Shown here: positions 1 to 10,100 of the stretch, piece after piece
How positions within the stretch are numbered: position 1 is the stretch's first letter
Layout of the letters: every line of letters starts with the position of its first letter
NCBI RefSeq assembly: GCF_030818575.1
Contig: NZ_JAUTAL010000001.1
Coordinates: 3,162,001-3,226,000 of the forward strand
Direction: 5' to 3'
From: Chryseobacterium camelliae
GTDB taxonomy: Bacteria > Bacteroidota > Bacteroidia > Flavobacteriales > Weeksellaceae
DNA length: 64,000 nucleotides
Made by a program: the position numbers and the translations under genes
The notes under the pieces: generated by a model
Seen by the model: only the letters and a program-made list of their open reading frames with translations
Database searches by the model: none
Told to the model about the DNA's origin: nothing

Positions 1-1
1 T

Positions 2-877
2 GTTATCCACATTAATTCTACAGAACCTTACAGGTATAAAAATTTGGCAGAAAAAATTTATAATTTTTTCTTAAAACTTTTTCTAAAAAAAAATATAAAG
101 GATATCAAAAGAGGGCAGCATATTAAAAGGATTATTGCTAAGCACAAATATGATTTATTACTTGTAAACCGACCTGATGTCCTAAGTGAAGATGATTTTA
201 GTTTAGCAATTAATCAGTCAATATTTTCTATAGTTTTATTTTGGGATAGCATACAGAAAATTCCTGCTCAAAAAAAATTCATTAACCTTTTTGATATTTG
301 TTGCAGTTTTGATTCTGATGATTGTAATCATTATAGTTTAAAATATATTACCAATTTTTATTTTGTCAAAGAAAAAAGTTCTAATATAAAGTATGATGTT
401 TCTTACCTAGCAACTTATGATCAAAGAATTAATGAAAGTATATCTTTTTTCAAATATTTCAAACAACAAGGAATATCTGCTAAGGGTAGAATATTTACGT
501 ATAAATCAATGCCTTTAAAAGAAAAGCTACCTCAGGCTATAGAAGTTATTCACCAAGTTATTCCTTTTGCTGAATCCTATAAGTATTATTTGGATAGTAA
601 AATTATATTGGATATTGCTCATCCTCATCAGAAGGGATTATCATTTAGGCCATTTGAAGCTATTGGATTGCAAAAAAAAATAATTACCACGAATAAAGAA
701 ATTATTAATTATGATTTTTATAATCCAAATAATATTCTTGTTATCGATGATGTAAAAAATATTACAATACCACTTTCTTTTTTACAAAGCGAATATCAAC
801 AGCCTACAGAAAAAATTAAAGAAAAGTATCACATTAAGAACTGGATAAGAACTATATTATCATATAATGAAAACTAA
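2..877 (+). CDS. Glycosyltransferase-like protein of surface polysaccharide synthesis (5' end outside window)
   Basis: The frame is open to the left edge of the window, so the true start lies upstream; the TTG at 44 is only the first start-like codon inside. The C-terminal part carries a segment around nt 600-700 (DIAHPHQKGLSFRPFEAIG) that resembles the donor-binding region of CgeB-like and related GT-B glycosyltransferases, where a conserved Glu sits in a (K/R)PFE motif. There is no signal peptide in the visible part and the protein is lysine-rich. It overlaps the next glycosyltransferase by 11 bp, so the two are cotranslated. Base composition is clearly more AT-rich than from 2 kb onward, as is usual for O-antigen or capsule clusters. 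The acceptor sugar cannot be read from the sequence. Confidence 0.6.
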   Translation, partial: VIHINSTEPYRYKNLAEKIYNFFLKLFLKKNIKDIKRGQHIKRIIAKHKYDLLLVNRPDVLSEDDFSLAINQSIFSIVLFWDSIQKIPAQKKFINLFDICCSFDSDDCNHYSLKYITNFYFVKEKSSNIKYDVSYLATYDQRINESISFFKYFKQQGISAKGRIFTYKSMPLKEKLPQAIEVIHQVIPFAESYKYYLDSKIILDIAHPHQKGLSFRPFEAIGLQKKIITTNKEIINYDFYNPNNILVIDDVKNITIPLSFLQSEYQQPTEKIKEKYHIKNWIRTILSYNEN

Positions 878-1907
878 ACTATATTTTATTTGTCCAAATA
901 ACAAATTTGCTAGCGGTGGCGTCAAACAAATCTATCGTCAGGTTCAGATATTAAATAACAATGGATTTGATGCCTATATTTTACATAAAAAAATAGGGAA
1001 ACGTGAAAAATGGTTTAATGTGAATGTTCCCATATTATACAGTCCCAGCTTATTTAAACAAATCAAATACTCATATAAAGGCAAAAAATTAAATTTTATA
1101 AGAAAATTGATCATAAGCATTTTAAAACTACAAAGTAAAAGCATTGAAAAAAACTCTATTCTTATTTTTCCTGAAATCTATGGCCCTGAAATTTACAAAA
1201 TCGAGCCAGAAATATCTAAGGTAATATTTAATCAAAATTGTTATTACACATTTAGTTATTTTTCAATTTATACCGATTATTCATCAAATATTTATAATCA
1301 TCCAAAAACATTGGCCACTATTGTAGCTTCAGATGATGCTCAGAAATATATGAATTATTCATTTCCTCAATTAAAAATATATAAAATGCGGCTTGGTATA
1401 GATAATTTAATATTTAATTATTACCCTAATAAAGAGAGGCAAATTTGTTTTATGCCTAGAAAACTCAGCGATGATGTAAATCAGGTCATTAATATCTTAC
1501 ATGGAAGAAACGTTTTGAAGAATTGGAATCTTGTTTCTATCGACAATAAAACAGAAACTGAAGTGGCAGAAATTATGAAAAAAAGTATAATTTTCTTAAG
1601 TTTTAACCATAAGGAGGGATTTGGTTTGCCACCTGTTGAAGCAATGGCATGTGGGTGCTATGTAATTGGATACACAGGACAAGGTGGTAAAGAATATTTT
1701 AAAAAAGATTTTTCTAGACATGTTGAAGATGGAAATATTATTGAATTTGTTAAAAAAATTGAAGAAGCTATTAAAATATATGAAGTCAACCCCAAAGAAA
1801 TACTTGAAAAAGGCAAGGCAGCATCTGAGTTTATATTGGAAAATTACAGTCTTGAGCACGAAACTAAAGATACCATGGAAATTTGGAAAGATATAATCTC
1901 TAAGTAG
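867..1907 (+). CDS. Glycosyltransferase, GT4-like (glycosyl transferase group 1)
   Basis: A 346-aa cytoplasmic protein. Near residue 250 it has the GT-B/GT4 donor-site signature KEGFGLPPVEAMACG, the E-x7-E type motif that binds the nucleotide-sugar phosphate and ribose. The N-terminus contains FASGGVKQIYRQ, matching the glycine-rich acceptor loop of this fold. It probably transfers a sugar to a growing lipid-linked surface glycan at the inner face of the membrane. The start ATG lies inside the end of the preceding glycosyltransferase gene (11-bp overlap), showing one operon. The gene is AT-rich and ends the polysaccharide cluster; a hairpin terminator follows at 1985-2013. The linkage it makes is unknown. 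Confidence 0.85.
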   Translation: MKTKLYFICPNNKFASGGVKQIYRQVQILNNNGFDAYILHKKIGKREKWFNVNVPILYSPSLFKQIKYSYKGKKLNFIRKLIISILKLQSKSIEKNSILIFPEIYGPEIYKIEPEISKVIFNQNCYYTFSYFSIYTDYSSNIYNHPKTLATIVASDDAQKYMNYSFPQLKIYKMRLGIDNLIFNYYPNKERQICFMPRKLSDDVNQVINILHGRNVLKNWNLVSIDNKTETEVAEIMKKSIIFLSFNHKEGFGLPPVEAMACGCYVIGYTGQGGKEYFKKDFSRHVEDGNIIEFVKKIEEAIKIYEVNPKEILEKGKAASEFILENYSLEHETKDTMEIWKDIISK

Positions 1908-1984
1908 TATTTTCTTTCAAAAAAGAATAATAAATATTTTCTTTACTATAACAGATAAACATAACCCTTATCTATAAATAACAT

Positions 1985-2013
1985 AAAAGGTAACAATTAA
2001 ATCGTTACCTTTT
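1985..2013. terminator. Bidirectional hairpin terminator between convergent genes
   Basis: Perfect 10-bp arms AAAAGGTAAC (1985-1994) and GTTACCTTTT (2004-2013) with a 9-nt loop. The A-run and T-run at the stem base let it act for the glycosyltransferase operon (+) and for the cupin gene (-). Confidence 0.75.
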
Positions 2014-2057
2014 AATATAAATATTCTAAATATCAGCAGAAAAAAATACCTAATAAA

Positions 2058-2402
2058 CTATTTCCTGTCGTACTCATCTTCTACCCGGACGATATCATCC
2101 TCACCAAAATAGGTACCTGTCTGGACCTCGATAAAAACAACCGGCTGGTCAGAAAGATTCATCATACGGTGTCTGGCACCAAGAGGAATGAATATGCTCT
2201 CTCCATATTCTAAATTAATTTCCTGGTCTTCAAGGACTACCGTAGCACTTCCTTCAATAACAGTCCATTGTTCCTGTCTTTTATGATGGTACTGATACGA
2301 TAATTTCTGTCCAGGATTTACCTCAATCCTTTTCAGTTTATAATTCGGCTCGTCTGCCAACACATAATATTTACCCCAAGGCCTTTCTCCGATTTCTAGC
2401 AT
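2058..2402 (-). CDS. Cupin protein, mannose-6-phosphate isomerase type II (C-terminal domain) family
   Basis: A 114-aa single-domain cupin. It matches the C-terminal isomerase domain of bifunctional ManC/AlgA enzymes: an N-terminal RPWGKYYVL segment, the metal-site cupin motif 1 (LSYQYHHKRQEQWTVIEG, two His plus Glu), then GESIFIPLGARHRMMN as motif 2 and the closing FGEDDIVRVEDEYDR stretch. As a stand-alone protein it may interconvert mannose-6-P and fructose-6-P or isomerise or epimerise another sugar phosphate for the polysaccharide genes that converge on it. Full-length type II enzymes are about 470 aa, so the guanylyltransferase half is absent here. The activity is inferred from the family, not shown. 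Confidence 0.8.
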   Translation of the reverse strand: MLEIGERPWGKYYVLADEPNYKLKRIEVNPGQKLSYQYHHKRQEQWTVIEGSATVVLEDQEINLEYGESIFIPLGARHRMMNLSDQPVVFIEVQTGTYFGEDDIVRVEDEYDRK

Positions 2403-2423
2403 AAAATGTATTTTTTATTTGTA

Positions 2424-2431
2424 CAAAAGTA
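2424..2431 (-). promoter_or_regulatory. -7 promoter element of the cupin gene
   Basis: On the minus strand this reads TACTTTTG, matching the Bacteroidota -7 consensus TAnnTTTG. It lies 21 bp before the ATG, implying a very short leader. Confidence 0.6.
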
Positions 2432-2609
2432 TAAATAAGATTACAGATATATACAATGAGTTTTATATTTAATAAGGAAATATGAAGATGGTTTAAAGAT
2501 AAAAAACCTGGTATTCATTCAATTTTATAGCTGTAGGCACACGAATAAAAATTGAAATAATCAGAAATAGAATAGCCTCTTTATTACACAGCAATTCATT
2601 TCCTTTGCC

Positions 2610-2617
2610 TAAATTTG
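2610..2617 (+). promoter_or_regulatory. -7 promoter element of gltX
   Basis: TAAATTTG fits TAnnTTTG, 17 bp before the ATG at 2635. Confidence 0.6.
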
Positions 2618-2634
2618 CAGAAATTTAAATTGAA

Positions 2635-4143
2635 ATGGAGAAAGTAAGAGTACGTTTTGCTCCAAGTCCTACGGGACCATTGCATTTGGGAGGCGTAAGA
2701 ACTGCATTATATGATTATCTTTTTGCTAAAAACCAGGGGGGTGAATTTGTACTGAGAATTGAAGATACCGATACCGCGAGATATGTGGAGGGTGCTGAAG
2801 AATATATTGAGGAAGCCCTGGAATGGTGTGGCATCATTCCTGACGAAAGCCCTAAAAAAGGAGGAAAATTCGCACCTTACAGACAATCTGAAAGAAGGGA
2901 TATCTATGACCGCTATACAGAGCAGATCCTGAAAACGGATTATGCTTACCTTGCTTTTGACACTCCGGAAGAACTGGATGCCATCCGTACCGAATTTGAA
3001 GCCCGTGGAGACGTTTTTTCATACGATAACAAAACCAGGAACCGCTTAAAGAATAGCATTGCACTTTCTGAAGAGGAAGTTCAAAAACTACTGGACAATA
3101 AGACTCCATATGTGGTACGGTTCAGGATGCCCGTGGACAGAACGCTTAACCTTGAAGATATTATCCGGGGGAATTTCTCGGTGAATACCGATACGCTGGA
3201 CGATAAGGTACTCGTAAAAAATGACGGGATGCCTACGTATCATTTTGCCAATATTATCGATGACCATGAAATGGAAATTACCCATGTTATCCGTGGCGAA
3301 GAGTGGCTGCCTTCATTAGGACTGCATACATTATTATATGAAGCTATGGGATGGACCGCTCCGAAATTTGCCCACCTTTCTCTTATCTTAAAACCGGAAG
3401 GTAAAGGCAAACTGAGCAAAAGAGATGGCGATAAGTTCGGATTCCCTGTATTCCCGCTGGACTTCAAAGATCCGGCAACCGGAATGGTGTCTAAAGGATA
3501 CAGAGAAAACGGATATTTACCTGAAGCATTCATCAATATGGTCGCATTGCTAGGCTGGTCACCGGTGGATGACAAGGAAATCCTGTCGCTGGAAGAAATG
3601 ACCAGAGAATTTGACCTGTATAAAGTTCATAAAGCAGGAGCCCGTTTCAGTAAAGAAAAAGCGGAATGGTTCAACCATCAATATATGCAGGCAAAACCGG
3701 ATGAAGAGTTGCTTCAGATCCTGAAAATGTCAGGCTTTGATTTTGGAGGTGCTTCGGATGACAAACTTCTTAAAGTGATCCGTCTCATGAAAGAAAGGGC
3801 TACGTTCCCGAAAGATATTTATGAGAATGGAAAATTCTTCTTTGAAGCGCCGGCTTCCTATGATGAAAAAGCGCTGAAGAAAGCCTGGAACGATGAGACC
3901 TCTTCTGTTTTAAGTGAACTTGCAGAAAGGCTTGAAGGTTCAGATTTCAACGCAGAAGCCGTAAAGCAAACCATCCATGATTTTGCAGAAAGCAAAGGAT
4001 TGGGGATGGGAAAAGTGATGATGCCTCTCCGCCTTGTACTGGTAGGTGAGCTGAAGGGACCTGATGTTCCGGATATCCTGGAAATCATTGGTAAAGAAGA
4101 AAGTTTAGCCAGAATCAAAACGGCTGTTGAGCAATTAAAATAA
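2635..4143 (+). CDS. gltX: Glutamate--tRNA ligase
   Basis: A 502-aa class I aminoacyl-tRNA synthetase that charges tRNA-Glu in the cytoplasm. The HIGH-like motif is PSPTGPLHLGG at residues ~10-20, and the KMSKS-like loop is KLSKRDGD near residue 260. The Glu/Gln-specific catalytic domain is followed by the helical anticodon-binding region (ADEELL... to the end). Length is normal for the bacterial discriminating enzyme. It is monocistronic by appearance: a -7 element lies just upstream and accA has its own promoter 142 bp downstream. Base composition is typical of the core chromosome here. Whether the enzyme also charges tRNA-Gln cannot be told from the sequence alone. Confidence 0.97.
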   Translation: MEKVRVRFAPSPTGPLHLGGVRTALYDYLFAKNQGGEFVLRIEDTDTARYVEGAEEYIEEALEWCGIIPDESPKKGGKFAPYRQSERRDIYDRYTEQILKTDYAYLAFDTPEELDAIRTEFEARGDVFSYDNKTRNRLKNSIALSEEEVQKLLDNKTPYVVRFRMPVDRTLNLEDIIRGNFSVNTDTLDDKVLVKNDGMPTYHFANIIDDHEMEITHVIRGEEWLPSLGLHTLLYEAMGWTAPKFAHLSLILKPEGKGKLSKRDGDKFGFPVFPLDFKDPATGMVSKGYRENGYLPEAFINMVALLGWSPVDDKEILSLEEMTREFDLYKVHKAGARFSKEKAEWFNHQYMQAKPDEELLQILKMSGFDFGGASDDKLLKVIRLMKERATFPKDIYENGKFFFEAPASYDEKALKKAWNDETSSVLSELAERLEGSDFNAEAVKQTIHDFAESKGLGMGKVMMPLRLVLVGELKGPDVPDILEIIGKEESLARIKTAVEQLK

Positions 4144-4255
4144 TCAAACCTGACCTGAGTGCCGTAAAAGGATTATATCCTTTAATATTAAGAAAATTAT
4201 ACAGGCTAAAGACCTGTAAAGATTATTTTTAAGCGGTCAGTTTCATAATTTTTCA

Positions 4256-4263
4256 TAAATTTG
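4256..4263 (+). promoter_or_regulatory. -7 promoter element of accA
   Basis: TAAATTTG, matching TAnnTTTG, 22 bp before the accA ATG. Two weak hairpins in 4144-4220 could end gltX transcription, but neither has a good T-run. Confidence 0.55.
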
Positions 4264-4285
4264 AAAGATTTAATTTACTTCAAGA

Positions 4286-5242
4286 ATGGAATATTTAAGT
4301 TTCGAGCTGCCTATTAAAGAATTGATGGATCAATATCAGACCTGTTCTTTGGTAGGAGAAGAAAGTGGTGTTGATGTAAAATTAGCATGTAGCCAGATAG
4401 AGGATAAAATCATAGAAAAGAAAAAAGAAATCTATGGCAACCTCACGCCTTGGCAAAGAGTACAGTTATCCCGCCATCCAGACCGTCCGTATACTTTGGA
4501 TTATATCAACGGGATGACCGACAAAGGCAGTTTCCTTGAACTTCACGGAGACCGTAATTTTGCTGATGACCCGGCTATGATTGGTGGATTGGCAACTCTG
4601 GATGGCCATAAGGTAATGATCATCGGAACCCAAAAAGGAAGAACCACCAAAGAAAGACAGCACAGAAGGTTCGGAATGCCCAACCCTGAAGGTTACAGAA
4701 AGGCTTTACGACTGATGAAGCTTGCTGAGAAATTCAATATTCCTGTAGTAACTTTAGTGGATACCCCGGGAGCTTATCCGGGACTTGAAGCAGAGGAAAG
4801 AGGCCAAGGAGAAGCGATTGCCAGAAACATTTTTGAGATGGTACAGCTGAAAACCCCTATCTTCACTTACGTGATTGGTGAAGGAGCCAGCGGCGGAGCG
4901 TTGGGAATAGGTGTGGGAAACAAAGTGTATATGCTTGAAAACACCTGGTACACTGTAATTGCACCGGAAAGCTGTTCTTCCATTCTGTGGAGGAACTGGG
5001 ACCATAAGGAAGATGCAGCCAATGCACTTAACCTCACTCCGGCTGATGCATTAAGGGAAAAATTCATTGACGGAATTATTCAGGAGCCTCTGGGAGGTGC
5101 CCATTATGATCCGGAAACAACGTTCTTAAATCTGAAAAACTCCATTCTGCAGAATATTAAGGCTTTCTCAAAGTTTACCGGACAGGAACTGGAAACCCAA
5201 AGACAGGAAAAATTCATTGCCATGGGGCAATTTAAAGGATAA
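4286..5242 (+). CDS. accA: Acetyl-CoA carboxylase carboxyltransferase subunit alpha
   Basis: A 318-aa cytoplasmic subunit. With AccD it forms the carboxyltransferase that moves CO2 from carboxybiotin to acetyl-CoA, the first committed step of fatty acid synthesis. The crotonase-like core is evident: [27 protein letters not shown]..., then the glycine-rich oxyanion segment [16 protein letters not shown] and [14 protein letters not shown]. The N-terminal helical arm and total length match the family. It has its own promoter and a strong hairpin terminator directly after the stop, so it looks monocistronic; accD is not in this window. Confidence 0.97.
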   Translation: MEYLSFELPIKELMDQYQTCSLVGEESGVDVKLACSQIEDKIIEKKKEIYGNLTPWQRVQLSRHPDRPYTLDYINGMTDKGSFLELHGDRNFADDPAMIGGLATLDGHKVMIIGTQKGRTTKERQHRRFGMPNPEGYRKALRLMKLAEKFNIPVVTLVDTPGAYPGLEAEERGQGEAIARNIFEMVQLKTPIFTYVIGEGASGGALGIGVGNKVYMLENTWYTVIAPESCSSILWRNWDHKEDAANALNLTPADALREKFIDGIIQEPLGGAHYDPETTFLNLKNSILQNIKAFSKFTGQELETQRQEKFIAMGQFKG

Positions 5243-5249
5243 AAATCGA

Positions 5250-5280
5250 AAAAGGTTAAGAATACTCTTCTTAACCTTTT
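5250..5280 (+). terminator. Rho-independent terminator of accA
   Basis: Perfect 13-bp stem: AAAAGGTTAAGAA (5250-5262) and TTCTTAACCTTTT (5268-5280), 5-nt loop, followed by more T. It starts 8 bp after the accA stop. Confidence 0.85.
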
Positions 5281-5315
5281 TCTTTACCAATTATTTATAC
5301 ACGAATTATTTTCTG

Positions 5316-6023
5316 CTAATCTCTTAAGTTGAGCTCAATCTCAATATCCTTATTGATTTTTTTCAGGGAAGAATATTTGGCATCACACACCATAGTGGTC
5401 AGTACATATTCTCCCTTCTCTACCAAAAGGTAGTTCTGCCCATTGGCCGGAACTTCCAGATTGTAATATTTTAAACCGCTGATCTTTACGATAAGATTAC
5501 ATTTAGACCTGTTTTTTATATTGATGTAAGCTTCTCTATCCATAGGATCATTATTAAAAAGATGCGTCAGCATGGAAGCTGTCTTTTTATCTTTTTCGCT
5601 GGGCCCGGCTTTTTTGGAGGTACTTCCCACCGATGCATAATTAACCGTCCTTGCTGTACCAGATGAACCCGCCTTGGTATTAGAAGCCAGTGTTTTTGAG
5701 CTGTTCAGCTCACTGTTGTTGGTGATTTTCGCAATTTCATTTTTGCTGAGCGGCTTGATAACGGGCTTCGCCTCAGGGGAATTATCTGCTGTAATGATTG
5801 CAATAAGCTTCCTCTTAAAATAATCGGTCTTGGCATGACCGGGATTCTGTTTCAGGAATCCGGCAATAACCCTTGCTTCCTTGGTATTTTCCGCATCGCT
5901 TTCCGTATAGATGATGACTGTCTCTTTTTCAACAATGGCTTTAGATTTTGTTGCCTTTTTCTTTTTTTGCGAAAACCCCAGTGTAAAAAGGCACAAGAAT
6001 ATAAGGAGGAAGATTTTTTTCAT
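5316..6023 (-). CDS. Exported DUF6759-like protein (paralogue 1 of 4)
   Basis: A 235-aa protein with a clear Sec signal peptide (MKKIFLLIFLCLFTLGFSQ, cut near residue 19) followed by a lysine-rich linker. The last ~85 residues form a domain shared with the proteins at 21249, 22789 and 23464. The domain starts with LFNNDPM, has two conserved cysteines (SKCNLIVKISG and MVCDAKYSS), and ends in a short beta-rich tail. I recall this family as DUF6759, found in Chryseobacterium; the number is from memory. The function is unknown, and the fold is probably a small exported beta-sandwich. It is the only one of the four paralogues on the minus strand, which matters for the inversion proposed around tsf. 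Confidence 0.75.
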   Translation of the reverse strand: MKKIFLLIFLCLFTLGFSQKKKKATKSKAIVEKETVIIYTESDAENTKEARVIAGFLKQNPGHAKTDYFKRKLIAIITADNSPEAKPVIKPLSKNEIAKITNNSELNSSKTLASNTKAGSSGTARTVNYASVGSTSKKAGPSEKDKKTASMLTHLFNNDPMDREAYINIKNRSKCNLIVKISGLKYYNLEVPANGQNYLLVEKGEYVLTTMVCDAKYSSLKKINKDIEIELNLRD

Positions 6024-6096
6024 GAATGAAATATAAAATATTATTAAATAATCAAATAACGCAAAAAGTCGTTTTTTAGTTTATCATTAAAATCAT

Positions 6097-6104
6097 TATC
6101 TTTG
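6097..6104 (+). promoter_or_regulatory. -7 promoter element of tsf
   Basis: TATCTTTG, matching TAnnTTTG, 64 bp before the tsf ATG. It gives tsf its own promoter although tsf is normally cotranscribed with rpsB. Confidence 0.55.
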
Positions 6105-6167
6105 CACAGCTCTAAAATTAGGCTAAAAAATCTATAATAACTTTACAACAAAAAAATAACAGATATT

Positions 6168-6995
6168 ATGTCTTATACACCAGCTGCTGCAGACGTAGCA
6201 AAATTGAGAAACACGACAGGTGCAGGAATGATGGACTGCAAAAAAGCTTTAGTGGAAGCTGAAGGAGACTTCGAAAAAGCAATCGAGATCCTAAGAAAAA
6301 AAGGTCAGAAAGTGGCTGCTAACAGAGCTGACAGAGAATCTACCGAAGGAGCGGTAATCGCAAGAGTAAATGAAGACAACACTTTAGGTGCTATCATTTC
6401 TCTTAACTGCGAAACTGACTTCGTTGCTAAAAATGAAGCGTTCATCGAACTGGCTTATGAATTGGCTGAAATGGCTATCTTCGCTGCTTCTAAAGAAGAG
6501 CTTTTAGCAACAGATTTCCACGGAATTACAGTGGCTGACAAATTGGTAGAGCAAACCGGTGTTATCGGTGAAAAAATTGAGATCGGTGCTTTCGAAAGAC
6601 TTGAAGGGCCTTTCTTAGGTGCTTATATCCATGCAGGGAACAAAATTGCTGCCATCACTTCACTTTCTGCTAAGGTAGACGGTGCTGATGAAGTAGCGAA
6701 AACAGTTTCTATGCAGGTAGCTGCGATGAACCCTATCGCTCTTGACGAGAATGCGGTTTCTCAGGCTACAATCGACAAAGAATTGGAAATCGAAAGACAT
6801 AAACTTACGGAAGAAGGTAAGCCTGCAAACATTATCGATAACATTCTTAAAGGTAAAATGCAGAGATTCTACAAAGACAATACTTTGGTACACCAGGATT
6901 TTATTAAAGACAGCAGCATGTCTGTTGCTGACTATGTAAAATCTGCCAACGGAGATTTAAAAGTTACAGGATTCGTAAGAGTAAGCTTGTCTTAA
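6168..6995 (+). CDS. tsf: Translation elongation factor Ts
   Basis: A 275-aa guanine nucleotide exchange factor that reloads EF-Tu with GTP. The N-terminal UBA-like helix bundle contains the signature LRNTTGAGMMDCKKALVEAEGD (around residues 12-33), and ISLNCETDFVAKNEAF is the second family signature (near residue 80). The length is normal for Bacteroidota. The unusual point is context: rpsB, its usual direct upstream partner, lies 17 kb away on the other strand, and tsf instead has its own promoter and terminator. Confidence 0.97.
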   Translation: MSYTPAAADVAKLRNTTGAGMMDCKKALVEAEGDFEKAIEILRKKGQKVAANRADRESTEGAVIARVNEDNTLGAIISLNCETDFVAKNEAFIELAYELAEMAIFAASKEELLATDFHGITVADKLVEQTGVIGEKIEIGAFERLEGPFLGAYIHAGNKIAAITSLSAKVDGADEVAKTVSMQVAAMNPIALDENAVSQATIDKELEIERHKLTEEGKPANIIDNILKGKMQRFYKDNTLVHQDFIKDSSMSVADYVKSANGDLKVTGFVRVSLS

Positions 6996-7017
6996 TCCTT
7001 TCTTTAAAAATATACTT

Positions 7018-7047
7018 GATCCCGGTGAATGACTCACCGGGATTTTT
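7018..7047 (+). terminator. Rho-independent terminator of tsf
   Basis: A perfect 10-bp stem, ATCCCGGTGA (7019-7028) with TCACCGGGAT (7034-7043), followed by T-rich sequence 50 bp after tsf. Confidence 0.85.
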
Positions 7048-7156
7048 ATTTGCTATAACACTGGTATTAAAATTAAAATAATATTAAATATTCAACAAAT
7101 GGACATAATATTTAATACATCTTAATATCTTTCAGGAAATTTTCGTCATTAATGCT

Positions 7157-7164
7157 TACATTTG
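7157..7164 (+). promoter_or_regulatory. -7 promoter element of the first giant secreted protein
   Basis: TACATTTG, matching TAnnTTTG, 17 bp before the ATG at 7182. Confidence 0.6.
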
Positions 7165-7181
7165 CAGCCCTATTTTAAAGT

Positions 7182-10100
7182 ATGAAAAAATTTCTATCAA
7201 TTATTTTTGCGATTTTTTGCATATCTGCTCATGCACAACTGGATACGGAACACTGGTTTGCCCCTATGGCTGTAAGATCCGGCATCACAGGACTGCAGAG
7301 TTACCTCTATCTTTCTACCAACGAAACCACTCCGTTCTCTGTACAGATTTACAATAATAATATACTTTATAATACGGTTCAGGTAAGCAAAGGAAATCCC
7401 GTTCAGGTAAGCATTCCTGCTTATTTCTTAATGGTGACCAATCAGGGCGACCTGTTTACGCCCACTTCTATGGGAATGTATGTGAAAGGATCTAAAAAAT
7501 TCTTTGCCAATTACCGTTTTTCCGTCCCCAACCACGCTGAAATTATTACATCAAAAGGGTTGGCGGGACTTGGGAAAAAATTCTATGCTGCCATGGCCCC
7601 TAATACCGCATCTGAAGATTACGTTAATTCTACCATCGGCATAACGGCGACAGAAGACAATACTTCAGTTGTAGTTTCCGGATACGATCCTAATGTTGTA
7701 TTTTCCGACGGCAGCTCCACACCTACCAAGATTTTCGTCCTCAACAGGGGGCAATCGTACACGATGGATGTGAAAAGCATTGATTCGCCCTACAACCTCA
7801 CCGGTCTTGTAGGTGCTAAAATTGAATCTGACAAACCTGTTTCTGTAACGAACGGAAACTTCAATGGTATTTATACCAATCAGAATTTCACCAATAATGA
7901 TATATTGATGGATCAGTCTGTCCCGGTAGAAAAACTCGGGAAAGATTTTGTAGTGGTAAAAGGCAACGGAACCATTGCAACAGGCATGGAAACCGCGCTG
8001 ATCATTGCTACAGAAAATAATACCGCACTGACAATTAACGGAGTGAATACCGGCATTTCGCTGAACGCCGGCCAGTATTACATGGTTCCTACAACCAGCT
8101 ATATTAATCAGGGGAACAACAATTTTAACATGAGTATTTCGGCTTCAAAAAATATTTATGTATATCAGTTGCTTGCCGGAATTGCAGCCAGTTCTTCAGC
8201 CAATGAATATGCTACCGGGGGCATGAATTTTATCCCTCCCCTCAGCTGCTTCATGCCTAATAAGATTGATGAAATTGGATTTATCAATAAAATAGGAAGC
8301 TCCACATTCAATACCAAGCTTAATATCATCACACAGACCGGCGCAACGGTAACGCTGAACGGAAATCCTATAGCTTCTGCCAACGGACCTTATTCGGTAA
8401 CGGGAAACCCTAACTGGGTTACCTATTCTGTTCCGAATGTATCCGGAAATATCACCGTAAATTCCACGAAATCAGTAACTGCAGGTATCGCTGCGGGAAG
8501 CGGCGCGGTAGGATTTGGGGGATATTTTGCCGGATTTTCTTCAGTTCCGGCCATTACCAAAACCGGAGACTGTTATGCTGGCATACTGTTGCAGGTAGAT
8601 AATACCTATGACGGATATCAATGGTACCTCAATGGAAATCCTATTCCGGGAGCCACATCATATTCTGTTAATCCTGAGTTGTATGGCGCCGGAACCTATA
8701 CCTGCCTTGTGACCAAAAACAACTGTGAATCCAGGATGACGAATCCTTACCAATATACCTTGTGCCCACCCATCACCACGACAACCTACAATATAGGGTC
8801 TTGCGGTACTAAAACGATCTCACCGGCTTTTACCAATTCAACACAAGCCATTGTTCCCACCAATACGGCCATTATCTCGGCTCCTGTTTCCGGGACAGCT
8901 GCAGTGGATCCTGCCAGCGGTCAGATTACCTATACCCCGAATCCCGGCCTTACTACAGACACTACCGATAGCTTTATCTATTATATTCAGGGTAACGCAA
9001 ACCCCTTTGATTTCGAATATTTTAAAATCATCATTAATATTGATGTGCTACAGGTAAACACCGGACTGGCCCTGACCGCATGTTCTGCATCTAATGGTAA
9101 CGGAACGTTTGACTTGACTTCCCTAACCTCTTCTCCTGATACAGGAACTACAACCACTTATTTCACGAATTCCAATCTTACCGGGCCTATTGCAACACCT
9201 TCCGCCTACAGCGGACCTACCGGAACGGTATATGCCAATGTAACATCGCAGTACGGCTGCTCGAAAACGACTCCGATTTCGCTCACTGCCAACCCGGGAC
9301 CAAGTGTAAATACATCCGCTTTTAACGGAATACTCTGTGATGATAATTTTGACGGGATCATCAGTGTTAATTTTGCTACTGTTACACCACAGATCGTTGC
9401 CAACTCAGGCAACTTTACGGTACGATACTATCTCACCCAAGCCGATGCCAATGCCGGTAATAATAATACATTACCCACCAACTGGACATTCACTGCAAAT
9501 ACTACCGTATACGTACGCGCCGACAGCAATAACAGCTGCCCTCCTGCTTTCGGACAGATTAATTTCAGTATCGGGAATAAGATTGCTCTGCTTACCAATA
9601 CAGCAACTACTGACATCTGTGACAATGACCTGAATGGATCTGAAAATGTGAATCTTAACGATTATAAAAATTTACTTACTGCCAATCCTGCAGCAACACT
9701 GACCTTCTACTCTTCACTGGCCAATGCACAGGCAGGAACGAATGCAATTCCCGCGTCACAAATCATTACTACCGCGTCAACCTTCTTCATAAGGGTGGTA
9801 AGTTCTACCGAATGTCCTAATACGGCAGTTATCAATATCAACCTGAAAAGACCGAAAAAATCTGATACCCTCCACGATAGGGTTGTCTGCGCCAACGATC
9901 AGGCTGTGTTGGATGCGGGAAGCGGATTCAGTTCCTATGCATGGAGTACCGGAGCCACTACACAGACGATAACTGCAGGAGCCGGAAACTATTATGTAGA
10001 TCTTGGTTTTAATGGGTGCACTTACCGTCAACAGGTTAGCATACTCACCGCACAGGCTCCGATTATCAACAAAATTGATGTTTCCGGATTCAATGCGACA

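Noticed and set aside
4144-4220. Terminator of gltX
   Set aside because: Two short stems (AGGAT/ATCCT and TACAGG/CCTGTA) occur, but neither has a strong T-run, so I did not list either one.
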